Shown: one piece after another, positions 1 to 5,009 of the stretch | Layout of the letters: every line of letters begins with the position of its first letter | How positions within the stretch are numbered: position 1 is the stretch's first letter | Assembly (NCBI GenBank): GCA_007127495.1 | Contig: SKZG01000240.1 | Location: forward strand, 1 to 5,072 | Direction: 5' to 3' | Source of the DNA: Planctomycetales bacterium | Lineage (GTDB): Bacteria > Planctomycetota > Planctomycetia > Pirellulales > Thermoguttaceae | Length of the DNA stretch: 5,072 nucleotides | The notes under the pieces: model-generated | What the model was told of the DNA's origin: nothing | Database searches by the model: none | The model's input: only the letters and a program-made list of their open reading frames with translations | Program-made: the position numbers and the translations under genes

Positions 1-17
1 GTCCACGGCAAGTCCGG

Positions 18-707
18 CTAGAATCCGTTGTCGAGAAGGTCCTCGCCGTAGCCCTCCGGGAACGGGTTGGCGAGCGAGTCGGCTTCCGCACCGGAGGGTT
101 TATCGGGCGCGCCGCCGATCGGCGGTTCCGGGGGTGTGCCGTGGCCGGCTTCCGCAGGCGCTTGGTCGTCCATCGCCTTTTGGACCCACTCGGCCACGCC
201 CTGCTCTCCGCCGAACTGCCGCAACCAGCTTTCGACCTCCTCTTTCAGCAAGGGCACCTGCGGCCGGTCCGAGGTTGCGGCCGCGTCGTCGCGTGCCGAC
301 CGCCGGCGCGCCAACAGTTCCGCGTACCATACGTCGCTATCGACGGCCCGGGCCTTCCGTCGCCGGGCCGCTTGCTGGATGCGATGGTCGCTCGAAACCA
401 CGGTCAGGCGGCGCGGGGCCGAGTGGGCGCGAATCAGCTCTTCGATCAACGTATCGGCATCGGCATAGCCGGCGGCGAAAAGAACCTTCAGGCCTCCATG
501 CTCCAATTCCCGTGGCAGCCCCGGCAGGCGTTCGGCGGCGTCGAATACGACGGTCGTGCGCGCTGCCGCCTCAGGCTCCATGGAGGCCGCAAGGAAGTTT
601 AGAAGCGCCGACCGTGCCCGCTCCAGCGTTCCCGGACCCACCCCGCGAGCCACAATGCCCGTGACGTTCAGAAGGTTGTAGCCATCGATGAGGACGAAGC
701 CGGCCAT
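18..707 (-). CDS. NYN/YacP-like (Rae1-related) putative RNA endonuclease with proline-rich C-terminal tail
   Basis: A 229-residue protein whose first ~140 residues match the NYN/YacP fold, a PIN-like metal-dependent nuclease domain. The opening strand is FVLIDGYNLL with Asp8. Further candidate metal ligands are Asp56 (VVFD), Asp83/Asp85 (YADADTLIEEL) and Asp107 (VVSSDHRI). These are the usual acidic positions, so it is probably catalytic. The characterised relative is Bacillus YacP/Rae1 (~170 aa), a ribosome-associated endonuclease that cuts mRNA during translation; that this protein does the same is inference. A helical basic stretch (112-140) is followed by a segment with LLKEEVESWLRQF (153-165), then a low-complexity Pro/Gly/Ala tail (182-212) ending in NPFPEGYGEDLL. 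The frame stays open well upstream, but ATG 707 is chosen because MAGFVLIDGYN starts right at the domain and GGAAAGGGG (711-719) is a good ribosome site. It begins 14 nt after pyrC stops, so it is likely the third gene of that operon. No signal peptide; cytoplasmic. Confidence 0.85.
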   Translation of the reverse strand: MAGFVLIDGYNLLNVTGIVARGVGPGTLERARSALLNFLAASMEPEAAARTTVVFDAAERLPGLPRELEHGGLKVLFAAGYADADTLIEELIRAHSAPRRLTVVSSDHRIQQAARRRKARAVDSDVWYAELLARRRSARDDAAATSDRPQVPLLKEEVESWLRQFGGEQGVAEWVQKAMDDQAPAEAGHGTPPEPPIGGAPDKPSGAEADSLANPFPEGYGEDLLDNGF

Positions 708-721
708 GAGCCCCTTTCCGT

Positions 722-1996
722 TTACGCTCGGCGAAACTTCACGCGGCCGCCGACAACGACGACCTCCGCCCGCCCGGTAAGCTCCCAGCCGGCGAACGGC
801 GTGTTGGTGCTCTTCGAGCGGAACTCGGCCGGGTTGACCGTCCAGTGAACCTGGGGGTCGATAATCGTCACGTCGGCGTCGGCTCCGATTGCAAGCGTTC
901 CCTTCTCGATTCCGAGGATGCGCGCGGGATGGGTTGACATTTTTTGGATGGCTGCGGGCCAGTCGAGGTGGCCCGGCTCGATCAGGCGTGTCACGACCAG
1001 GCCCAGCGCCGTTTCCAGGCCGACAACGCCGAACGGCGCCCGGTCGAGTTCCTGCATCTTCTTCTCTTTGGCGTGGGGGGCATGGTCGGTCACGATGCAG
1101 TCGATCGTGCCGTCGGCGAGCCCCTCGATGCAGGCTTCCACGTCGCGCCGGTCGCGCAACGGCGGGTTCATCTTGAAGTTCGAGTCGAACGTCCGCAGAC
1201 ATTCATCGGTCAGGGTGAAGTGATGCGGGGTCACCTCGGTGGTCACGCGCACCCCACGCCGCTTCGCCCGCCGTACCGCGTCGACACTGCCCGCCGTCGA
1301 AACATGCATCAGGTGGAACCGGCCGCCGGTGGCCTCGGCCAAGGCGATGTCGCGGCTGGCCATGACGTCTTCGGCGGCGGCGGGCATTCCGGTCAGCCCC
1401 AGTACGAGCGAGGTCTTGCCCTCGTGCATCACGCCGTGCTCGGTCAACTCGCGGATTTCTGAATGGTTCAGAACCGGCTTGTCGAACATCAGGCAGTATT
1501 CGAACGCGCGTCGCATGAGTTCGGGGTCGGAAATTGGCGAGCCGTCGTCGGTAAAACCCACCGCCCCGGCCTCGACAAGCTGGCCGATTTCCGCCAATTC
1601 CTTGCCCTCGCGGTTCTTGCTCACGCAGGCCAGCACGTACACACGGCAGTTGTCGGCCCGGACGGAGCGGTCGCGCACGAACTCGACGGCGCCTTGGCTG
1701 TCGATGGGCGGGTCGGTGTTGGGCACGCACGCGACGCTGGTGAACCCGCCGGCCAGCGCGGCGGCGGTGCCGCTGGCGATGGTTTCGTCCTCTTCGCCGC
1801 CCGGCTCGCGCAGATGCACGTGCATGTCGATAAGCCCCGGCGAAACAATGCGGCCCGTCGCATCGAGCACCTCGTCGCCGTCCTGGGGCGCGGCGTCGTA
1901 GGCGGCGATGCGCCCCTCGACAATGCGCAGCGACGTCACCCGATCCACGCTCTGGGAGGGATCGATCACTCGGCCGTTCTGAATGAGTAAGGGCAT
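722..1996 (-). CDS. pyrC: Dihydroorotase, class I, catalytically complete
   Basis: Zinc amidohydrolase that reversibly cyclises N-carbamoyl-L-aspartate to L-dihydroorotate, the third step of de novo pyrimidine synthesis, in the cytoplasm. The 424-residue length fits the ~425-aa class I enzymes of Bacillus and Aquifex. All expected active-site residues are visible: His59 and His61 with Arg63 in DMHVHLREPG, Asp151 in FTDDGSP (the class I metal bridge, in place of a carboxylated Lys), His178 in NHSE, His231 in LMHVST, Asn277 in KMNPPL, and Asp304 in VTDHAPH. It should therefore be active, unlike the decayed PyrC' partners of some pseudomonads. The ATG at 1996 gives the normal family N-terminus MPLLIQNGRVIDP, with a modest CGGAGA ribosome site (2008-2013) 11 nt upstream. 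It lies 79 nt downstream of pyrB and 14 nt upstream of the nuclease gene on the same strand. PyrB and class I PyrC commonly associate physically in bacteria such as Aquifex; the pairing here suggests the same. Confidence 0.96.
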   Translation of the reverse strand: MPLLIQNGRVIDPSQSVDRVTSLRIVEGRIAAYDAAPQDGDEVLDATGRIVSPGLIDMHVHLREPGGEEDETIASGTAAALAGGFTSVACVPNTDPPIDSQGAVEFVRDRSVRADNCRVYVLACVSKNREGKELAEIGQLVEAGAVGFTDDGSPISDPELMRRAFEYCLMFDKPVLNHSEIRELTEHGVMHEGKTSLVLGLTGMPAAAEDVMASRDIALAEATGGRFHLMHVSTAGSVDAVRRAKRRGVRVTTEVTPHHFTLTDECLRTFDSNFKMNPPLRDRRDVEACIEGLADGTIDCIVTDHAPHAKEKKMQELDRAPFGVVGLETALGLVVTRLIEPGHLDWPAAIQKMSTHPARILGIEKGTLAIGADADVTIIDPQVHWTVNPAEFRSKSTNTPFAGWELTGRAEVVVVGGRVKFRRA

Positions 1997-2027
1997 GATT
2001 TTGTGTGTCTCCGTACCGAAGGTTACA

Positions 2028-2058
2028 GCCCGCAGGGGCCATTCGCACCGCTGCGGGC
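2028..2058 (-). promoter_or_regulatory. Intercistronic inverted repeat between pyrB and pyrC
   Basis: In the 79-nt pyrB-pyrC gap, GCCCGCAG (2028-2035) and CTGCGGGC (2051-2058) form a perfect 8-bp, seven-GC stem with a 15-nt loop in the minus-strand transcript. A 10-bp palindrome, GCGGGCCCGC (2053-2062), overlaps one arm and could form an alternative fold. No T-run follows on the minus strand (the next bases are TGTAACC), so it is not a canonical intrinsic terminator. A role in mRNA processing, stability or partial attenuation between the two enzymes is inference. I see no separate convincing promoter for pyrC. Confidence 0.5.
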
Positions 2059-2075
2059 CCGCGCGGTGAACGTGC

Positions 2076-3050
2076 CTATCGCTTGTCCCGTGCCGCTCCG
2101 CTGAGCAACCACAGCACGGCCATTCGTACGGCCACGCCGTTGGTCACCTGTTCGAGGATGGCCGAGTGGCTGCCATCGGCGACGTCCGGGGTGAGTTCCA
2201 CACCCCGATTGATCGGGCCGGGAGCCAGGATGAGAATGTCGTCCTTGGTCTTGGCGAGCCGCTCAGCGTTCATGGCGTATAGGTGGGCGTATTCCCGAAC
2301 CGAAGGGAACGGCCTGCCGTACTGCCGCTCAAACTGGATTCGCAGCAGATTCAGAACGTCCACTCGCGGAAGAATCTCGTCCAGGCTCCAAGAATACTCG
2401 ACCCCCAGCTCCTTCCATCGCGGCGAAACCAGCGTCGACGGCCCACACACAATCACGTGCGCGCCGAGTTTCTTCAGCCCCCAAATATTGGAGCGGGCCG
2501 TCCGGCTGTGGGCGATGTCGCCGACCAGTGCCACGGTAAGCCCTTCCACGTGGCCGCGACGCTCGCGGATGGTCATGATGTCGAGCAGGCCTTGCGTCGG
2601 ATGCTCGTGCGGCCCGTCGCCGGCGTTGACGACCGAGGCCCGAAGGTTCTGGGCAAGCAGGTGGGGGGTGCCCGGCGTGCGATGCCGGACAATGACCACG
2701 TCGGTGCCCATCGCTTCGATGTTCTTGGCCGTGTCGATCACCGTTTCGCCTTTCGACAGGCTGCTGGTCGAGGCTGAGAAGTCGATCGAATCGGCGCCCA
2801 GCCGGCGAGCGGCCAGGGAGAAACTGATGCGTGTACGTGTGGAGTTCTCGAAAAACAGGGTAACGCAGGTGATGTCGTTCAGCAGGGGGATGCGGCGATG
2901 CCCTTGGAGTATGGCTCTCTTGAACACCTCGGCCTTGTCGAGAATGAGCGTGATTTCATCGGCCGAAAGCTCCTCGAGCCCCAGCAGGTGTCGATGCCGC
3001 CACTCGCTTGGGTAGGCCCCCAGCCCGATCTGTTCCGCCGCCGTGCTCAT
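2076..3050 (-). CDS. pyrB: Aspartate carbamoyltransferase, catalytic chain
   Basis: Condenses carbamoyl phosphate with L-aspartate to N-carbamoyl-L-aspartate, the committed step of pyrimidine synthesis, in the cytoplasm. Its 324 residues match the catalytic chain length. The carbamoyl-phosphate domain has the phosphate-binding loop ENSTRTR (Ser70-Arg74), a Ser/Lys loop TSSLSKGE (Lys100), VRHR (Arg122), and HPTQGLLD (His150, Gln153). The aspartate domain has [12 protein letters not shown] (Arg183), LLRIQFER (Arg237, Gln239) and [11 protein letters not shown] (276-286). The conserved Ser/Lys loop and RxQ motif favour ATCase over ornithine carbamoyltransferase. One oddity: position 276 is Ala where most ATCases have His (HPxP). 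No regulatory pyrI is present, so the E. coli type holoenzyme is not expected; a trimer alone or a complex with PyrC is likelier. ATG 3050 is preceded by GAGGA (3059-3063), 8 nt away. First gene of the pyrB-pyrC-nuclease run, divergent from the sulfatase gene. Confidence 0.96.
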   Translation of the reverse strand: MSTAAEQIGLGAYPSEWRHRHLLGLEELSADEITLILDKAEVFKRAILQGHRRIPLLNDITCVTLFFENSTRTRISFSLAARRLGADSIDFSASTSSLSKGETVIDTAKNIEAMGTDVVIVRHRTPGTPHLLAQNLRASVVNAGDGPHEHPTQGLLDIMTIRERRGHVEGLTVALVGDIAHSRTARSNIWGLKKLGAHVIVCGPSTLVSPRWKELGVEYSWSLDEILPRVDVLNLLRIQFERQYGRPFPSVREYAHLYAMNAERLAKTKDDILILAPGPINRGVELTPDVADGSHSAILEQVTNGVAVRMAVLWLLSGAARDKR

Positions 3051-3098
3051 TTTTCCGATCCTCGCGTCCGCTATTGGTAGCCGTTCACGGTTCCGCTG

Positions 3099-3126
3099 AT
3101 TTTAACATCCGACCGTCGCTCTGCAA
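3099..3126 (-). promoter_or_regulatory. Candidate pyrB promoter (extended -10)
   Basis: On the minus strand, TAAAAT (3104-3099) matches the sigma-70 -10 box at five of six bases and is preceded by TGT, giving an extended TGnTAAAAT element. A weak -35, TTGCAG (3126-3121), lies 16 bp upstream. Transcription would begin near 3092, leaving a leader of about 40 nt with the GAGGA ribosome site. That is short for the classical long leader attenuators of pyr operons. I see no PyrR-type hairpin or pyrimidine run in it. It is the only A/T-rich stretch close to pyrB. Confidence 0.5.
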
Positions 3127-3146
3127 GGCGGAGCCCACCTGTGTTA

Positions 3147-3174
3147 CTTCCGGCAGCACGCATGACGCCGGAAG
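3147..3174. repeat. Perfect 8-bp inverted repeat, 12-nt spacer
   Basis: CTTCCGGC (3147-3154) and GCCGGAAG (3167-3174) are exact inverted copies around a 12-nt spacer. No T-run follows on either strand, so it is not a classic terminator. It sits about 20 bp upstream of the candidate pyrB -35, a place where an operator for pyrB could lie. It could equally be a dispersed palindromic element. Function unknown. Confidence 0.55.
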
Positions 3175-3196
3175 CGGACGGATGACCGGCCTTCTT

Positions 3197-3318
3197 CCCC
3201 GCTGGGCCTGCCCCGGCCTGTCTCCGCCGCTTCTCCGCCGGGCTCGCCCCGGCCGGTTTCACGAATGGCCAGCTACCGCCCGCCCTCGCATCCTTCCTCT
3301 CCGCCGGGCCTGCCCCGG
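3197..3318. repeat. Three REP-like GC-rich hairpin units
   Basis: Three imperfect direct copies of a 20-bp unit occur at 3197-3216, 3233-3252 and 3299-3318. Copies 1 and 3, and copies 2 and 3, agree at 18 of 20 positions; copies 1 and 2 agree at 16. Starts are 36 and 66 bp apart. Each unit holds a 5-bp stem with a 5-nt loop (CYGGG, loop, CCCGG). In copy 1 the changed base still pairs as a T-G (U-G) wobble when read on the plus strand. A pyrimidine-rich CTTCT/CCTCT segment precedes each unit. The layout resembles dispersed extragenic palindromic repeats, but without the genome this cannot be confirmed. Confidence 0.6.
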
Positions 3319-3324
3319 TCGCTC

Positions 3325-3369
3325 GGCCGGGATGGTTGACGACAGCCGGGATTTGACAACGGCCGGGCA
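3325..3369 (+). repeat. Tandem GCCGGGAT/TTGAC motifs overlapping the sulfatase -35 box
   Basis: TTGACGACAGCCGGG (3336-3350) and TTGACAACGGCCGGG (3353-3367) are 13/15 identical direct copies on a 17-bp period. A further RGCCGGG core precedes them, so the core occurs three times (from 3325, 3344 and 3361). The second TTGAC copy is itself the -35 box of the sulfatase promoter. The arrangement could be a tandem regulator site or a duplicated promoter element; which one cannot be told from sequence alone. Confidence 0.5.
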
Positions 3370-3382
3370 GCGAGGCTATAAT
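3353..3382 (+). promoter_or_regulatory. Consensus sigma-70 promoter for the sulfatase gene
   Basis: An exact TTGACA (3353-3358) and an exact TATAAT (3377-3382) are separated by 18 bp. The best start bases are G3388, G3389 or G3391, giving a leader of about 100 nt before the sulfatase ATG. An exact match to both hexamers, inside otherwise very GC-rich DNA and pointing at the only plus-strand gene, makes chance unlikely. The 18-bp spacing is one longer than optimal, and no TG extension is present. Confidence 0.8.
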
Positions 3383-3390
3383 TCGCCGGC

Positions 3391-3495
3391 GTGAGGGCGT
3401 TCGATCTTCGAGCGGTTGCGCGCAACGGGGCGCATGCACCACGGTGCGGCTGTGCCACCAATTCAGTTTCCTGTAGCAAAAGGAAGGCGCCATGA
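3391..3495 (+). CDS. Possible leaderless Cys-containing upstream ORF of the sulfatase gene
   Basis: A GTG-started frame of 34 codons begins at or 2-3 nt after the predicted transcription start. It ends with TGA at 3493-3495, overlapping the sulfatase start as ATGA. An in-frame TAA at 3379-3381 lies just upstream, so it cannot begin earlier. Its second half is Cys- and Lys/Arg-containing, with cysteines at residues 19, 21 and 28 (RCGC, SCSKRK). There is no room for a Shine-Dalgarno site, so it could only be translated leaderless. A 34-codon open frame is unremarkable in GC-rich DNA, so coding is uncertain. The evidence is position: start at +1 and translational overlap with the next gene. It resembles no protein I know. 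Confidence 0.2.
   Translation: MRAFDLRAVARNGAHAPRCGCATNSVSCSKRKAP
3415..3426. promoter_or_regulatory. Perfect 12-bp palindrome in the sulfatase leader
   Basis: GTTGCGCGCAAC is an exact dyad about 25-35 nt downstream of the predicted sulfatase transcription start. That is a usual location for a repressor operator. As RNA it would make at best a tight hairpin with a 4-nt loop. No known regulator site is recognised. Confidence 0.35.
3467..3486 (+). promoter_or_regulatory. Hairpin that would mask the sulfatase Shine-Dalgarno sequence
   Basis: TTTCCT (3467-3472) can pair with AGGAAG (3481-3486) through five Watson-Crick pairs and one U-G pair around an 8-nt loop. The right arm is the core of the sulfatase ribosome site AGGAAGG (3481-3487), whose AGGA lies 7 nt before the ATG. 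The stem is short and rich in A-U pairs, so its stability is modest. It lies within the last codons of the candidate upstream frame, so translation there would open it. Confidence 0.35.
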
Positions 3496-5009
3496 CGACC
3501 CAAGGTTTCCAACACACCAACCGACGGATTCTTGCCATCGCCGGGGCGCTGCTGGCGTGTGCTGTTGTCGCCGGGCCGGGCGGCGCCCGGGCAGAGGACG
3601 AGGCGTTCGGCCATGCGGGCGGTGCCGCCGCTGACCGCCCGAACGTCGTCCTCATCATGTTCGACGACCTGGGCTGGGCCGACGTGGGCTACCAGGGCAG
3701 CGAGCACGCGGCAACGCCCAACATCGACGCAATGGCCGAGGCGTCGCTGGTGTTCGAGCGGTTCTATGCCGCGGCGCCGGTGTGCAGCCCCACGCGCGGA
3801 AGCTGCCTCACCGGGCGGCATCCGTTCCGCTACGGCGTGTACTTCGCCAACACGGGAAGCCTGCCCGAGGACGAGGTGAATCTTGCCGCGCTACTGCAAG
3901 GGGCGGGCTACCGGACGGGGCACTTCGGCAAATGGCACCTCGGCACGCTCACCACCGAGATGACCGACGCGAATCGGGGCCGGCCCGGCAACACGCAGCA
4001 CTTCGCCCCGCCGTGGCAGCGCGGGTTCGACGTGTGCCTGTCGACCGAAGGCAAGGTGCCCACCTACAACCCGATGGTCCGCCCGCGCGATTTCGCCGGC
4101 CGCCCCGGCAACCTTCAGCACTGGTGGGACCCCGATATCGCGCCGGACTACGCCATGCACTACGGCACCCGCTATTGGAACGAGCGGGGCGAGGAGGCAA
4201 CCGAGGGGCTCGACGGTCCGAACGCCCGGGTGATTATGGACGCGGCGATCCCGTTCATCGAAGACAGCGTGCGGCGCGAGGTCCCGTTCTTGGCGGTCGT
4301 CTGGTTCCACGAGCCGCACTGGCCGGTAGTGGCCGGGCCGGACGATACCGCGCCATTTGCCGAGTTAAGCCGATTCGAGCAGCACTACTACGGCTGCATT
4401 CGGGCGGCTGACGCCCAGATCGGCCGACTTCGCCGTACGCTGCGCCGTTTGGGCGTCGCGCAGAACACGATGGTGTGGCTCGCCTCCGACAACGGCCCGG
4501 AGGGGAACGCGTCGATGCCCGGCTCGGCCGGCCCGCTGCGCGGCCGGAAGCGCGCGTTGTACGAAGGCGGCGTCCGCGTGCCGGGGCTGCTCGAATGGCC
4601 TGCCCGCATCGAACGGGGGCGAACCACCGGCGTTCCCGCCGTCACGAGCGACTACGTGCCGACCCTCGCCGGCCTGCTAGGGCTCGAGTTACCGTCCGAC
4701 CGGCCGATCGATGGCGTGAGCCTTGTCCCGCTCATCGACGGCCGCATGACGGAGCGGCCGCGGCCGATTGCGTTCCAGTCGCGCGGGCAGATCGCACTGA
4801 CCGACAACCGCTATAAAATCATTCACGCCGGCCGCGGCGGTTCGTTCGCCCAGCCGCCGTGGCGGTGGGAACTGTACGACCTGATTGACGATCCCGGCGA
4901 ATCGAATGACCTGGCGGCGGAGCACCCGGAAATCGTCCGGCAGATGGCCGAGCAACTCGCCCAGTGGAACGAATCGGTCCGCACCTGCCTGGCGCGGTTG
5001 GAGCCTTAA
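3492..5009 (+). CDS. Exported S1-family (arylsulfatase A-like) sulfatase
   Basis: A 505-residue formylglycine-dependent sulfatase that hydrolyses sulfate esters, probably on sulfated polysaccharides outside the cytoplasm. The N-terminus has a signal peptide: RR at 11-12, hydrophobic 13-28, likely cut after ARA34. Metal ligands are Asp58-Asp59 (MFDDLGWADVGYQG). The signature CSPTRGSCLTGR gives Cys98 (converted to formylglycine by a separate enzyme not in this window) and Arg102. Further active-site residues are Lys147 and His149 (FGKWHLG), His273 and His276 (WFHEPHWPVV), Asp333-Asn334 (ASDNGPE), and Lys353 in the GRKRALYEGGVRVPG stretch. The C-terminal subdomain (about 370-505) includes SDYVPTLAGLLG and ELYDLIDDPGESNDL. 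The domain is complete with no frameshift. Sequence style is near GALNS/arylsulfatase A enzymes, but the substrate cannot be assigned. The start has AGGAAGG (3481-3487) and the only fitting signal peptide. It is monocistronic as far as seen, with its own consensus promoter. Confidence 0.95.
   Translation: MTTQGFQHTNRRILAIAGALLACAVVAGPGGARAEDEAFGHAGGAAADRPNVVLIMFDDLGWADVGYQGSEHAATPNIDAMAEASLVFERFYAAAPVCSPTRGSCLTGRHPFRYGVYFANTGSLPEDEVNLAALLQGAGYRTGHFGKWHLGTLTTEMTDANRGRPGNTQHFAPPWQRGFDVCLSTEGKVPTYNPMVRPRDFAGRPGNLQHWWDPDIAPDYAMHYGTRYWNERGEEATEGLDGPNARVIMDAAIPFIEDSVRREVPFLAVVWFHEPHWPVVAGPDDTAPFAELSRFEQHYYGCIRAADAQIGRLRRTLRRLGVAQNTMVWLASDNGPEGNASMPGSAGPLRGRKRALYEGGVRVPGLLEWPARIERGRTTGVPAVTSDYVPTLAGLLGLELPSDRPIDGVSLVPLIDGRMTERPRPIAFQSRGQIALTDNRYKIIHAGRGGSFAQPPWRWELYDLIDDPGESNDLAAEHPEIVRQMAEQLAQWNESVRTCLARLEP

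Larger units (their letters stand above)
3051..3491. other. Divergent intergenic region between pyrB and the sulfatase gene
   Basis: About 440 nt separate the pyrB and sulfatase start codons. The region holds a pyrB promoter candidate near 3099-3126, an inverted repeat (3147-3174), three related hairpin units (3197-3318), tandem motifs (3325-3369), a consensus promoter for the sulfatase (3353-3382), and a leader of about 100 nt with further structure. Long minus-strand frames crossing it run antisense into the sulfatase gene and give Ala/Gly/Pro/Arg-rich translations that merely reflect the GC-rich repeats. I see no convincing conserved protein, tRNA or known riboswitch here. Confidence 0.8.

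Noticed and set aside
708..1202. N-terminal extension of the nuclease frame back into pyrC (165 more codons)
   Set aside because: It overlaps the conserved C-terminal part of pyrC, its translation is Arg-rich frame noise, and the ATG at 707 has a strong ribosome site at the domain start.
67..1990. Several plus-strand frames of 95-220 codons opposite the nuclease and pyrC
   Set aside because: They are antisense shadows of well-identified genes in GC-rich DNA, with no conserved motifs.
2028..2062. Intrinsic terminator between pyrB and pyrC
   Set aside because: The stem is strong but no T-run follows on the minus strand, and pyrC has no convincing promoter of its own.
2076..3050. Ornithine or another transcarbamylase instead of ATCase
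   Set aside because: The SSLSKGE loop, the RIQFER motif and the adjacent dihydroorotase gene all point to aspartate carbamoyltransferase.
3071..3088. Tiny GTG-started 5-codon leader peptide frame before pyrB
   Set aside because: No ribosome site, it starts only a few bases after the predicted transcription start, and there is no pyrimidine run or terminator typical of pyrBI-type attenuation.
3051..3491. tRNA, known riboswitch or CRISPR array in the intergenic region
   Set aside because: No cloverleaf or aptamer core is visible. The three repeat units differ in spacing (36 and 66 bp) and sequence, unlike a CRISPR array.
3071..3821. Long minus-strand frames of 180-195 codons across the intergenic region and into the sulfatase gene
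   Set aside because: They run antisense to the sulfatase start, have Ala/Gly/Pro/Arg-rich translations with repeated AGxSPAEK-like peptides produced by the DNA repeats, and show no domain.
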